Source: an uncultured Alphaproteobacteria bacterium (GTDB lineage: Bacteria > Pseudomonadota > Alphaproteobacteria > Methylaequorales > Methylaequoraceae). From it: a DNA stretch of 64,000 nt. This document shows positions 43,855 to 54,800 of this stretch, in pieces. Every line of letters begins with the position of its first letter. The stretch's first letter is position 1. Below the pieces are notes generated by a model. The model saw nothing but the letters and a program-made list of their open reading frames with translations, ran no database searches and was not told the DNA's origin. Where the stretch lies: the NCBI GenBank assembly GCA_902547955.1, contig CACCPY010000003.1:78274-142273 (forward strand), written 5' to 3'. Both the position numbers and the translations under genes were made by a program.

Positions 43855-44016
43855 TTAAAAAAATAAAGTTATAATAGCAATAATAATACCTACTGGAATT
43901 AAAATTCTGAGCAAAATGATTAATATATTTCCAATTAAAGGCAACCAAAATGGCGCTGTTATTAAAAGGAATACAATTGCTGCAAACTCTAAAAGGAAAA
44001 TACACCTCGAGATATA
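43855..44016 (-). other. Open frame encoding two hydrophobic helices, in frame behind a TAA
   Basis: Directly after the TAA of the 188-residue membrane protein the same frame stays open for 52 codons. It encodes LLEFAAIVFLLITAPFWLPL and then NILIILLRILIPVGIIIAII, two convincing transmembrane helices, to a TAA at 43855-43857. There is no ATG or GTG near the start; only ATT codons and a late TTG are available. It may be a separate small membrane protein with a weak start, a read-through extension of the upstream gene, or the remains of one gene split by an error. Confidence 0.3.
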
Positions 44017-44583
44017 TTATAGATCATAATAGTTTTTCGTTATATAGTGGCCATCTAATGTAACAAAAAAACCAGACCTATATTCCTCTTTTAATAATTC
44101 ATCCATTCTCTTGTTACCCTCTTCCGTCGTGATATAATCATTAAGGACTAAGAAATCTATTTCTTCATATTTTTTCTCAAATATTTTTGATCTTTCTTCT
44201 TCTAAATCAAAAACATTCTTTCCATAATATTTTCTTTGATCAAATGGTTTGTAATTATAATCTATTGGTCTTAAACCAAAAAGTCTTCCAATGGTCATTC
44301 TAAACAGTTGATCAACTGTGTGATAAACCAATTTAAAGAATTCAAGTTTATAAGAATAAAAAACATAGAAAATCATTAGGAAAAAAATAACAACAGAATA
44401 AATTATCATAATTTCAATAAACGTAGTTTCATAAACTAAACATAAAAATGAAGAATAGAATATGGAATAAAAGCAAAGGTTTAAGTATAAGGTCAATATG
44501 AACAACCAATGGTCAAAAGGGTATGGTTTACTTAAAATGTATCTGTAAAATTTAAAGTGTAATTTTTTTATACTAAAATCCAT
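44017..44583 (-). CDS. Two-helix membrane protein downstream of the DISARM-like genes
   Basis: The 188-residue protein has two close hydrophobic segments (residues about 25-48 and 54-76) and then a cytoplasmic-looking charged domain with MTIGRLFGLRPIDYNYKPFD and a Lys/Glu-rich helix (EEERSKIFEKKYEEIDF). It ends TLDGHYITKNYYDL. No family is recognised. It follows the 74-residue gene by 45 bases on the same strand, so it is probably the last gene of the defence operon. A membrane-bound effector or anchor is conceivable but not supported by any motif. Confidence 0.6.
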   Translation of the reverse strand: MDFSIKKLHFKFYRYILSKPYPFDHWLFILTLYLNLCFYSIFYSSFLCLVYETTFIEIMIIYSVVIFFLMIFYVFYSYKLEFFKLVYHTVDQLFRMTIGRLFGLRPIDYNYKPFDQRKYYGKNVFDLEEERSKIFEKKYEEIDFLVLNDYITTEEGNKRMDELLKEEYRSGFFVTLDGHYITKNYYDL

Positions 44584-44628
44584 AAAGATCCGAAGATAAG
44601 AATATCAATGATTATAACTTTTGTAAAA

Positions 44629-44853
44629 TCACTCATCATCTTTTTTGCTACCTTCTATGACAGAGAATTTTTTATAATTATTGAATTCATATTCTAAGTG
44701 TGCAACTTCTTTAAATATTTCAATGTTTTGTTCTTTTGATAGGTTGCCGAGCTTTAAATCGAAAATGAGACTAAATGCAGCAACATAGTCTTTATGTTTT
44801 AATTTAAAAGATAGCAAGTTCAGTAACTTTGTTAATTTTTCTTTATCATCCAT
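44629..44853 (-). CDS. Small helical protein, unrecognised, next to drmB
   Basis: The 74-residue protein is acidic and mostly helical (LTKLLNLLSFKLKHKDYVAA, LEYEFNNYKKFS) and has no cysteine or membrane segment. It lies 41 bases downstream of the DrmB-like gene and 45 bases upstream of the membrane protein gene, all on the minus strand. The spacing fits one operon. No family is recognised; it could be an accessory subunit of the DISARM-like machine or a regulator. Confidence 0.5.
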   Translation of the reverse strand: MDDKEKLTKLLNLLSFKLKHKDYVAAFSLIFDLKLGNLSKEQNIEIFKEVAHLEYEFNNYKKFSVIEGSKKDDE

Positions 44854-44894
44854 TTATATATATTCATATTCTTGCAAAAACATTATAATAATCT

Positions 44895-46850
44895 TTAAAA
44901 CTCATCTAAAAAACCTTTAATATTTCCTCCACCAACTATAAGGTTTCTATCTAAAAAGATATTCATAAATTCGCAAGAAGTCTCTGGTAATAAACAACAG
45001 GCATGACACGCAGCATAGTTTAAACTACCTAACCCCTGACCATTCGACTCGATACAAATGGGATCATTAGAACAAACACTAAACTTTTCTTTAAGATTAA
45101 CTAAAATCCTTAATAAACTGTTACTTTTTAATTGTCTTACCAAGCCTCCTAATGTTTCACTTGCACCGTCAGATGCAGTATAAATTAAAATGCCAGACAT
45201 AATTGAGCCCTCTTCATCAGAGCAGTAAATTCTTTCAGATAGAGAAGATAAGCTATATCCAGCATCTAAGCTTAATTGATTGATTATTAAATGAGACAAC
45301 GAATGAAGTATTAGAAATGAGGGTGTAAGTTGATGAATCTTCAGGTTTGAACAAGGTGTTTCTCCATCACGGTTTCTTTTTATCAATTCACCAACCTTTT
45401 TTTGAATGCTTGGGTTTTCATTTATATATTTATCTAATTTAATTTTATCTATCTCAAAAAAAACACCCTCACCTGAAGATTGAATTGCCGGCCACCAATC
45501 AATTTTTTTTTCAGGATTAAAAAGTTTGCCTAAGTTTGTATTTGAGGATTCAAGATTTATTCTTTTAAAACCAATAGGAGCTTTCGTAATTTTAAGTTTA
45601 TTAATTTTTATGATTTTACTAAAAATATTTTTGATTTTAGGATCATAATTTTCCATTTTCATATGTATATGATCAAAGTCATCAATTTGTTCATCCGAAA
45701 ATCTTTCTCCAATAATAGTGTTGTATTCACTTAATTTATAATCTACATCTATTGTTTCTGGGTTTGTCTCGCTATTCTGTTCATTTCTATAGTTTTCAAC
45801 AGTATTTTTAAATGAGTCGTATTCAAAATCTAATACTTCTGCAAGATTCTTGACGAATTCATAATTGATATCTCCTAATTTTCCTAAATTTTTTAAATCG
45901 TCTGAAGGAGATATCGTTGCTACTTTTTTAAAAATTTTATCTTTTTGTTTTTCTATTGCTTTTATATGTAATTTATTATCTCTATTTGGAATATATAATG
46001 ATGTCCTTGTCTCAGGGAAATATGTGTCTGATGCTCCTTTTAAAACTGTTACTAACAATTTTGCATCACAATTCTCATCTTTGCAATCCTCACCTAACCA
46101 AGGACTAGTTCCAGGACATTTTTCGTTAAATATTTTGAACAAAGGGTTTTTATTTGCTTCACGTGATGATACTCCAGAAAGGTGAACTGGTTTGCTCTTG
46201 CAGTTATGGCACAAAACGCTTGTACTACCTAAGGAAGCCCTTGGTGATCCTTTATAAAAAAGAATAGGATTATCACACATCTTTGTATCTTTATGTGCCC
46301 ACTCAACCCATGGAAAGTCCATTATATGTCCATTTTCACATGCCACCACGAATCTAATAGGAAGCATTCTAGTTCCGTTTTTTCTATCTGAGCATGTTAC
46401 ATTTTTTCTACTAGGATCAAACTTTACCGGAGATTTACAAAAAAGTGCACTATCATTCTCACTTGCATTTGCTTTAACTTTTCTAAGTAACCAGCAATTT
46501 GGGCATCTATACCATCTAGGAAATCTAAAAGTTGGTATCGTTCCATAAGCATTTTTGTCTCCAGAACTAGAGGAATATGAGGAATTTAGTGAACTTACCT
46601 CTCTTGCTTTAGGAGGTTGAATTAAATATTTTATATGTGTTTTACTCTCAAATGAAATTCTTTTAATTAGTCTTTGATCAATTATTTCAAGTGAATCTCT
46701 TACTATTTTTTTTTTATCAGGTATAAGTAAATTATAGTTCCAGAAATTTAATCCAGCGATAATGTAGCTATTACTAATTGTGTCGTGAATAGATCCGACA
46801 CCTAATGTATGCATTAATTGACTTCGTCTAACTCTGTCATTAATTCTCAT
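44895..46850 (-). CDS. drmB: DrmB-like DISARM protein (DUF1998)
   Basis: The 651-residue protein begins with an RRSQLMHTLGVGSIHD block typical of DrmB. Zinc-binding cysteine pairs are at residues 116/119 (RCPNCWLL), then SCHNCK-like VLCHNCKSK and CPGTSPWLGEDCKDENC. Around residues 515-570 SHLIINQLSLDAGYSLSSL marks the DUF1998 domain, and the end has ACHACCLLPETSCE, a Cys-rich motif. In DISARM, DrmB binds DrmA and both form the core that senses and blocks incoming DNA. The start overlaps the end of the DrmA-like gene by 11 bases. Length and domain order fit DrmB well. Confidence 0.85.
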   Translation of the reverse strand: MRINDRVRRSQLMHTLGVGSIHDTISNSYIIAGLNFWNYNLLIPDKKKIVRDSLEIIDQRLIKRISFESKTHIKYLIQPPKAREVSSLNSSYSSSSGDKNAYGTIPTFRFPRWYRCPNCWLLRKVKANASENDSALFCKSPVKFDPSRKNVTCSDRKNGTRMLPIRFVVACENGHIMDFPWVEWAHKDTKMCDNPILFYKGSPRASLGSTSVLCHNCKSKPVHLSGVSSREANKNPLFKIFNEKCPGTSPWLGEDCKDENCDAKLLVTVLKGASDTYFPETRTSLYIPNRDNKLHIKAIEKQKDKIFKKVATISPSDDLKNLGKLGDINYEFVKNLAEVLDFEYDSFKNTVENYRNEQNSETNPETIDVDYKLSEYNTIIGERFSDEQIDDFDHIHMKMENYDPKIKNIFSKIIKINKLKITKAPIGFKRINLESSNTNLGKLFNPEKKIDWWPAIQSSGEGVFFEIDKIKLDKYINENPSIQKKVGELIKRNRDGETPCSNLKIHQLTPSFLILHSLSHLIINQLSLDAGYSLSSLSERIYCSDEEGSIMSGILIYTASDGASETLGGLVRQLKSNSLLRILVNLKEKFSVCSNDPICIESNGQGLGSLNYAACHACCLLPETSCEFMNIFLDRNLIVGGGNIKGFLDEF

Positions 46851-49800
46851 TTTTATCTCTTATATTGTCAATTAACGATAAGGCTGAAGATTCATCTACA
46901 CTTCTCATACTTGAGATAACACCCCAAGCATCAGTTATATGATTGTCTTCATCTGGTACTGTACCAAAAGAGTAACACAATGTCTTTGTTTTAGGTTTTT
47001 TCATTTGTTCACCAAATTTTTCTGGTTCAGAGGATATCCAGATATTCAAATATTTTCTTACATCTTTTTCAAAATCTTCATATTCTTCAGGATCAATTTC
47101 TTCTACCCTTTTTTTAAAAATATCTAAAACTTTATTTAAATCACTCTCTTTGTCAGAAATATCATCTGGTTTTTTAAAACCACATACAAGCTTACACAAT
47201 GAAAGAAGGATTGAAGGAAGAATTTTTTCTCTTGCCCTTGCTGTAAAAGGCGTTGATCCAGATGATTCAACATACTTATACATAGATTGATGATAATCTT
47301 TAAAATTTTCATAATGAGATCTATCTCTACTTTTTGCAGAATTATAAACAGTAAATACAAGTCCAGGCTTAATTCTTCCCACACGACTTGACGCTTGAAT
47401 ATATTCCGATGTTGCCTTTGGTTGTCCGTTTACAACCATTAAACCAAGCTTACCTAAATCAACTCCTACTGAAATCATACTTGTACTAAGCAAAACATCA
47501 ATTCTATCATGTGCTTTGAATTTCCAATCACTTGTTTTTAAATTATCCAAAACTTTATTAATTTCCCAACTATCCTGTCCTCCATATAACTCTCTAGGAA
47601 GAGTTAAATGTCTCCAACATTTATTGTTTATTCCGTATCGGTAAATGATTCTTTCAATTTCTTCTTTAATATCTGCTTGGACTAAAGAAATTGCTGAAGC
47701 CCTTTCTCTATTACTATTAAAATACCAAACAAGAGTTCCATAAGTTGCAAAGTCATTATTTTTAAACTCACCATTTTCAAAATCATCATGTGGAATTGTA
47801 AGCTGAAGTGTACTTGCTACTAAATTTCTAATACCGGATTGATAAGATGAAGCTGTAGTCATTACTCCCATATATTTTCTTCCAGTTTGTTCATTATCCG
47901 GATAAGCGAAATATGAATCTCCAAAGTTTAAAACATCAACTGGAAAAGCCATAGATTCTCTATTAAATAAAGTTTTGCATTGACTCTGGTAATCTTTAAT
48001 TGTTGCGGTTGATGCAATTACCTTTACTTTTTTTTTTTTTGAACATAAGAAATCAATAACAATTTCAAAAGCTCCAAACATTGAACCTAATTCTGAAGAA
48101 ATGAGATGAAGTTCGTCTTGAATAATTAATTCTGGGGGGTCCCATTCTTTTTCAAATCCAAATAAATTACCGGGAAGGATTCTTCTATTTTTAATTGAAT
48201 TATCTAAATCATGCCAAGAAATTTGTGCAAACTTATCGACAGTACCAATAATTATAGTTGGACATTTTTCGTAAACATCTTCATCAATAGAATATATCGG
48301 AAATGCTTGCTTATTACTCCTATGCCATTCACACTTCTCGTTTCCACAATATATTTTAATTGTTACATAATTATTTTCCCTTTCATCTAAATCTTCAATA
48401 TTCGTACCACAAGATGGACATTTTTCAATTCCAGCTCTTGGAGGGTTACCTTTATTTTTTGAATCTACTGCATCTTGTCTTTTATTAAATGTTAACGAAT
48501 TACCAACCCACAAGCCTGCAGATATTTCATCATCTCCTAAATCAATTTCAAGGTATTTTTCTTTTCTTATTTTTTCTAAAGCTAATACTAAACCCGTTAA
48601 TCTCGAAAATTGATCAGATGTCAATAGTCTTAACGTGTATCTCATCAAAATTGTACAACCGATATTTTTTGGATTTCTTATTCTTCTCAGTAATATAGTA
48701 AAAGCTGACAAACCAAGGTATGCCTCTGTCTTACCTCCTCCTGTAGGAAACCAAATTAAATCTACAATATCTCTTTCACTTGATTGATCATTGAAAATTG
48801 ATTCTATATTAATTAAAATAAAAGCTAATTGAAAAGGTCTCCAACTTCCTTTTTTTTCATCAGACTTATACTGACCACATTTCTTATCGATAATATCATC
48901 GTCATCTGAAAAGTTAATTGATTCAGCATTCTTAGTAACAAAAGAATCATGTATTTGCTGAATCAACATAGCCCTATTAGCAATTTTAAAGGCATTTAAT
49001 GCATCTTCATTTTCTTCAAGAATTGAGATACCAGAACGTATTCTATTTAAAAATTTTTGGGCAATAGAAATTGTTATTTCTGAAGCATTTTTGTGTTGAT
49101 TTAGTGTTTGAGCAATTTTTGATTGCTCTTCAATCCATGATTCATAATCATCTGCAAGATTAATAAGGTTAGATATTATCAAATTATTTTCTGAATTATC
49201 TGCTGACAGGAATTCCATACTTAAATTTATTTTTTTTGAAGAATCAAACGACTGTAATCTTGGTAATATTGCTTCAATTTCATGGATTGGTAGAAAAGAC
49301 ATATTAATTTCTTGGATTTCTTCTTTATTTTCCTTGTTAGTCCAGTTTGTAGAACACCCATGCCCTGTAGCGAATCTTTTTTTTTTTCTATAAAGCAAAT
49401 TTAAAACTTGGCTTTCTTGGTTTAACGATTCTTCAGTAGTTTTTTCTAATCCTACAAATCTTGAATTTCTTGAAAGTTTGATATTTAATTGAATTTGAAA
49501 AAAACATTTTTTAGTATCTACACTATTTGTTTCAGCTATATATTCATTAACTAAAAAAACAGTTACGTAATATTTATTTAAAAATTTTTTAATGCTTACT
49601 TTTAAATTTAAATTTTGTTCTCTTTCTGCGGGATAACTTATACCTTCTTTGGAAAAGACATAATTTTGCTTTTTTGGTATCCTCCTAAAACCTTTTCTTT
49701 TATTTTTTTTATCATCCTCATATTCCTCTGTTTTATAAATTCCAAAGTTTAATTCAAAATAAATTTCCTCTAAACTATCCACTGCAAAAGTTAATCCTGC

Positions 49801-50118
49801 CGAACTGGGTCTAAATTGATTTGCAAGATTATTAGAGTCATCTTGTTCTAGATCTTTATTATTATTATTTATGATTTCTTCTTTTATGCTTGGAATTATT
49901 TCCTCTAAATTGCTATCCTCAACATCGTCATTAGATGTATCGTTATTTTCCTTTGCATAAACCCCTTTTGGATACAAAACTCCAGTAATATAAACATCAT
50001 TTGGAGAATTTATTTTGAGAATTTCATTTTGTTCGTCGTCTTCATCAAAGGAAGTTGGACCAAATACTGATTTTCTTACATTTTCTATTAATTTGTCCCT
50101 ATACAAAAATTCACTCAT
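46840..50118 (-). CDS. drmA: DrmA-like DISARM helicase
   Basis: The 1092-residue SF2 helicase has a long acidic N-terminal domain of about 420 residues. It is followed by IWFPTGGGKTEAYLGL (Walker A near residue 456), a zinc-type segment CPSCGTN with YCGNEKCEW near residue 565, IIQDELHLISSELG (DEAH-like box near 666), IASTATI and motif VI QASSRVGRI near 906. This domain order and size match DrmA. DrmA uses ATP to move on DNA and, with DrmB, forms the DISARM core active before the phage genome circularises. The order here is DrmE-like, NERD-helicase, DrmA, DrmB on one strand, with drmA 14 bases after the NERD gene. Confidence 0.87.
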   Translation of the reverse strand: MSEFLYRDKLIENVRKSVFGPTSFDEDDEQNEILKINSPNDVYITGVLYPKGVYAKENNDTSNDDVEDSNLEEIIPSIKEEIINNNNKDLEQDDSNNLANQFRPSSAGLTFAVDSLEEIYFELNFGIYKTEEYEDDKKNKRKGFRRIPKKQNYVFSKEGISYPAEREQNLNLKVSIKKFLNKYYVTVFLVNEYIAETNSVDTKKCFFQIQLNIKLSRNSRFVGLEKTTEESLNQESQVLNLLYRKKKRFATGHGCSTNWTNKENKEEIQEINMSFLPIHEIEAILPRLQSFDSSKKINLSMEFLSADNSENNLIISNLINLADDYESWIEEQSKIAQTLNQHKNASEITISIAQKFLNRIRSGISILEENEDALNAFKIANRAMLIQQIHDSFVTKNAESINFSDDDDIIDKKCGQYKSDEKKGSWRPFQLAFILINIESIFNDQSSERDIVDLIWFPTGGGKTEAYLGLSAFTILLRRIRNPKNIGCTILMRYTLRLLTSDQFSRLTGLVLALEKIRKEKYLEIDLGDDEISAGLWVGNSLTFNKRQDAVDSKNKGNPPRAGIEKCPSCGTNIEDLDERENNYVTIKIYCGNEKCEWHRSNKQAFPIYSIDEDVYEKCPTIIIGTVDKFAQISWHDLDNSIKNRRILPGNLFGFEKEWDPPELIIQDELHLISSELGSMFGAFEIVIDFLCSKKKKVKVIASTATIKDYQSQCKTLFNRESMAFPVDVLNFGDSYFAYPDNEQTGRKYMGVMTTASSYQSGIRNLVASTLQLTIPHDDFENGEFKNNDFATYGTLVWYFNSNRERASAISLVQADIKEEIERIIYRYGINNKCWRHLTLPRELYGGQDSWEINKVLDNLKTSDWKFKAHDRIDVLLSTSMISVGVDLGKLGLMVVNGQPKATSEYIQASSRVGRIKPGLVFTVYNSAKSRDRSHYENFKDYHQSMYKYVESSGSTPFTARAREKILPSILLSLCKLVCGFKKPDDISDKESDLNKVLDIFKKRVEEIDPEEYEDFEKDVRKYLNIWISSEPEKFGEQMKKPKTKTLCYSFGTVPDEDNHITDAWGVISSMRSVDESSALSLIDNIRDKNEN

Positions 50119-50132
50119 ATTTCTAAACTCAT

Positions 50133-51818
50133 TTATTTTTTTATTCTATTTTTAAGGACAAATAAGTAAAGCAATGAGCGAGTATAACCTACATACTCTG
50201 CTGACCTATTTTTTTGTAAATGGTCGTCAATTAAAATTATAGAATAGTTTTCTAGTCCTTTATATCTAAAAACAGAATGTATAATTATATTTTTTTTTAA
50301 TCCGTTAAATTCAAATTCAAGAACAAAATTTTTTTTTGCTTTTTTCAATAACATATTATTTTCTTCAAAAGTACTTTGCTCTAGATTATTTAAAAAACTG
50401 TTATTTAATGATGTTAAAGACAGTATTGTTATATCGGAATCATCCTGAGAGAATTGCTTAAATAAAATGTTAAGTATTTTTCCAATTCCTGCCAATTTTT
50501 CTGAGTATGAAGAATATTCAAGGTTATATAAAATGACATCTTTAAAGTTTTTAGGGACGATATTTTTCTTAAATTTCTCATTAATTGTTTCTACTATTGC
50601 ATTTGGGTTTCTATAATTGTGTTCAAGTTGCCATGGAAAACTATAGCTCTCAAGTTCAGTTATTAACTTTTCATCATATCGGTTATACATTCCTGATTGC
50701 TCCTCAGGATCATACATGATCAACCAATTTCCGTCTTTTAATCCTCTTTTAAGACATTGATCAAGTACTGCAAAATAATCATTTATCATAAAATCCTGAG
50801 CCTCATCTAATACTAAATAATCATATTTTTTATCTTCATTATCAAAATTTTTTTCACATGAATTTGAAACATAATTAAAATATTTTTCATCATCAAATTC
50901 AACTGGATTTAGTCCGGCTTTCTTTTGTAACTCATTAAAGAATCTAGAAATAGTAAAGACATCAACGTTTAAAAAGTTGTTGTTAGTAAAATATTTTTCA
51001 ATATTTTCAGCGAGCAAAGTATTAAAGCATAAAAATAAGATTTTTTTATCTTTAGCAACTCTTTCAGCTGCAACTTTAGCAATTACTGTTTTTCCTGTCC
51101 CGGCGTCTCCCTTACATAAAAGTCTTTTTTTACTAAAGTCTTTAAGCTTATTTAAAATATTACATTGCTCTTCACTAAAAAAAATCAATTCCTCGTCTAC
51201 AGTTTTTTTTTTATTAGTTTTAAAAAATATATCCGGACAAAAACTCTTAATTATTTTAGTTCTAAGGTTTGATTCAATTTTTTTATATTTCTCTTGTTTT
51301 TGTTCTTTTTTCTTTTGGTAAAAATATTCTGCTAAATCGTTAATGAAATCCTCAAATTTATATTTTTTCCTTTCGTCACAGATGAGCTGCGAATCAAATT
51401 CTAGGTCATTACAATCAAAAATCATATCAGGTATGATCACTCCATAACCTATCAGAAATTTATTTTTATGTTCTGGAAATTTTTCATTAATAAAATTTTT
51501 TATTTCTACATGTGTCCCTTTTACTTGATTAAGAGGGCTTTCTCCCTTTTTTTTCTTTCCATCTCTAATATAAAACCATTCATTATTTACTCTTTCAACA
51601 GTACCTCCTTTTAATTCTAACGCAAAAATACCTCTTTCAAAAACAAACAAAAAATCATTGGATGTCCATTCTTTAAATTTATGATTCTCTACTTCTAATT
51701 GATGAATACAATAGCTTGATTTATTTTTAAAACTTTTTTCTATTATACTAAAGAATTGAATCTCGCTTTTGGACACACTATCAGACACAAAAGCTTTTTT
51801 TGGAAGCATAACTGTCAT
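50133..51818 (-). CDS. NERD-domain nuclease fused to a UvrD-like SF1 helicase
   Basis: The 561-residue protein has an N-terminal NERD-type nuclease region with FLFVFERGIFALELKGG (Glu68 and Lys70 as the likely ExK) and SPLNQVKG near residue 98. It continues with an SF1 helicase: GDAGTGKTVIAK (Walker A, residues 237-244), YLVLDEAQDFM (Walker B) and a UvrD-C-like end with HSVFRYKGLENYSIILID and YVGYTRSLLYLFVL. NERD proteins are thought to cut DNA, so this could process the DNA seen by DrmAB. Its ATG overlaps the stop of the DrmE-like gene (ATGA), and drmA follows 14 bases later. It occupies the place of a separate effector; the known DrmC is a PLD-type nuclease, which this is not. Confidence 0.8.
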   Translation of the reverse strand: MTVMLPKKAFVSDSVSKSEIQFFSIIEKSFKNKSSYCIHQLEVENHKFKEWTSNDFLFVFERGIFALELKGGTVERVNNEWFYIRDGKKKKGESPLNQVKGTHVEIKNFINEKFPEHKNKFLIGYGVIIPDMIFDCNDLEFDSQLICDERKKYKFEDFINDLAEYFYQKKKEQKQEKYKKIESNLRTKIIKSFCPDIFFKTNKKKTVDEELIFFSEEQCNILNKLKDFSKKRLLCKGDAGTGKTVIAKVAAERVAKDKKILFLCFNTLLAENIEKYFTNNNFLNVDVFTISRFFNELQKKAGLNPVEFDDEKYFNYVSNSCEKNFDNEDKKYDYLVLDEAQDFMINDYFAVLDQCLKRGLKDGNWLIMYDPEEQSGMYNRYDEKLITELESYSFPWQLEHNYRNPNAIVETINEKFKKNIVPKNFKDVILYNLEYSSYSEKLAGIGKILNILFKQFSQDDSDITILSLTSLNNSFLNNLEQSTFEENNMLLKKAKKNFVLEFEFNGLKKNIIIHSVFRYKGLENYSIILIDDHLQKNRSAEYVGYTRSLLYLFVLKNRIKK

Positions 51819-54800
51819 TCGAAATCCTTCATTTCATCTAAAAGTAAAATTTTGTGAATATATTTATAATCAACTTTATAATTCGACTGTATAACTTTTC
51901 TAATATTGCAAAGAGTAAATTTACTTTCACCAAAATCTAAATTAACAATAACCTCTTTGTTTTGATAATTAGTTTGATCAAGTAAACTTTTATTTTTAGA
52001 TATTAAAATTTCAAGGTTATCAATTAATTCAAGAGTACCTTTTTCTCTTGCATTATAAATTTCATCTATGGAGTTAATGACTTTTTTCCAATTAGCTAAT
52101 AATTCTCTATCATCAGAAATTTTAGCTATAATTTCTATAAGATTTTTTTGTTTATAACCTCTTGGTGCAATTGTGTCTGATGACAATAACCAATTGCTTA
52201 ATGTAACCTTATTTCTTTTAATATTATTTGAATCTAAGATTTTTTTTAATTCATTAATATCAGATCCGTTTTCATTAAAAATTTTTAAAAGACCCTTTTT
52301 CCATAATTGAGCGTTGTCAAATGTTTTATCAAAATTTAATAAATACTTTTTTGAAATATTATTAAGAAGTGAATAATTAGATTGATCAGAAATCACTAAA
52401 ATATTATTTGGTTTTAATTCAGAAGTTAATTTATTTTCAATCGTATTTTTTTCAAAATTAAAACAAAAATTTCTTCCATTTTTTGGTAGAAAACAAAATG
52501 ACTTTAAATCACGAAAAGTTATAATTTCCACTTCTGCCAAAGAATCTCGGCTTGCACTTAATGAACCATAATTTTCATAAACATTATTAAAAAACTTGTT
52601 ATCTATCTCATCCTCAAAAAGTTCAATATCACTGGGGTTTTCTTCAGAATAATCATTAACATTTTCTAAAACCAAACCTTTAAAACTATAACTACTATCA
52701 TCTATTTTCTTATCAATATTTTTAAGTATGGTATCACTACTTTGTTCTAAAAACTTTCTAAATTTGGCTCCTTTTTCATCCCATTTTATATCTCTTTGGT
52801 TTTCTTCTTTGTAATAAATAAGATATATATTTTTAACAGCACCCGAAACTTTGTAATTTGTAAATACTTTCTTAAAAGTTGATGTAATAATAAGGTTTTC
52901 AACATTCTTACCTTCTTTAATTTCTTTTGACGTTATAAATTTTAGATTAGTAAAATTAGTATTCTTGGAAACAAATTCTTCATTCATATCTTTTTCTATT
53001 TGGGTATCACAAAGTAAGAAAAAAAATTTATTTTTAAATTCATTTAATAAACTGTTAATAGTAGAAAATTTTGGATGTTCTTCTTCAAGTTTAAAATTTC
53101 GTAAACTATTAGTAATATAATTTGAATATTCTGTAGATTGCATTTCAGATAATTCTAAAACAGCTTGAATTTTTTCTTTGATTATTATTTTTGAATTTTC
53201 ATCTAAGGCAATCACATATTTTGCCAGCTCTCTTAAAAAATCATTAAGACGCATCGATATAAAAAAACTGTCTTCATTGTAATCAAGAGCAAGATATTCT
53301 CTTGAAAAATATAATTCATCGATTTGATCATGATTTACTTCAATTCTGTTAACTGTAATTTTATTTTGAGTTTGAATTTTATTTATAAAGGAAGTAAATG
53401 GACCAGAATTAATAATTTTTATTGGGTCGAATGTATTTTGAATTGAATTGTTACTAATTGGAATTATTTCGAAATTATGCTTTTGTAATTCCTTAATTAT
53501 CCATTCCTTTTTATTTAAAATATTTAATCTAGCTGAACATTCACTTTCATTTAAAAAGATTGTAATTGGAAGTTTTTCATCAATAACGTTTTTCCTTAAC
53601 TCTGGTATTAAATTTTTAGCGTATTTTAAACCATCTACTATTAAGTGTTCTGAGTAATTTTCATCCAACAACTCTCTTAAAATATAAACATCATGTACAG
53701 CTGATACATTATTGTGAATTTTCTTTAATGAAAGATTTGTTTCAATTCCTCCACTTGTTGTCCATTTAACTCCTATACTTTCAGATATACTTTTTTGCAT
53801 TGGTTTTATTTTTTTTGATTGAAATTCAACTTTTTCTTTAGAGCAAAATAAAAAGAATGGCGTTTCAGAACTAGAGTTCATTTTTTCTATATCTATCCAA
53901 TACTCAAACGGATTAATAGTATGAGTCCCCTGCCATTCAGTAAGTTTTTTTGCGCTACTAAGCTTTTTCTTGTCTATTTCATTGCACAAAACTGCATGCT
54001 CTAAATCTTTATAATAAATTATTTTACTTCCATCAGAGCATTTCAAATAAACTGACTCTATTATCTCACCATCAAATTCTTTTTTATAATCCTTAATTTG
54101 AAAAAATAATTTTTTATCTTCCAATGGAACCATTATATGCGAGCCTATTGGATAAAGTTTTTGAAAATATTCAAAATCTTTTTTTTCGTTAAATATTTTT
54201 TTTTGATATTTATTCAAAACTAAAAACAAGGCCGTAATAATTGAAAGCGGACCAACATCAGGTGTAATGAAACATTTTCTTATTGTTGTTGTTTTTTCAA
54301 TTGATAAGGCAGAAATTAATTGAACAATTTGTGGAGATTTTCTTATTTCTTCACCTTCATAAAAAACAATTTCATCAAGGAAAGGATATTTCTTTTGAAA
54401 CTTTTTTAATAAATTCCCCCAAGTCTTCTTTTGCAATAATTCTCTGTGTGTTCTTTCTATTACAAATAAATCGTCCATTAAGCCCGCATATCCAATCGAA
54501 TCTTTTATTGCGTCTTCATCACTAATTAAGTAAAGCAGACATGAGCGAGCCATCACACCTGTCGAATCATCATTTTGACAAAACGTTTTAATTTCATTTA
54601 GTTCACTAATTATTCCTGTTACAAAACCTTCACTTTTTATATTATTAAAATATTTTATTACTCTTTCAAAATTGTTATTGATCTCCCCTAAAGACTCGTC
54701 TTTACTAATATGTTCAAATTCTCTTAATTTTTCATAAACTTTATTTTCATCACTCTGTGATAAAAATTTAAATCTCTCATCAATACCAAACCTTGCTCTA

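Noticed and set aside
45865..46185. Open frame of 106 codons on the plus strand inside the DrmB-like gene
   Set aside because: It lies opposite a long gene with clear DrmB motifs, has no recognised domain and is best explained as an antisense shadow.
46840..51818. Zorya or Wadjet-type system
   Set aside because: No MotA/MotB-like ZorA/ZorB proteins and no SMC-like JetC protein are present.
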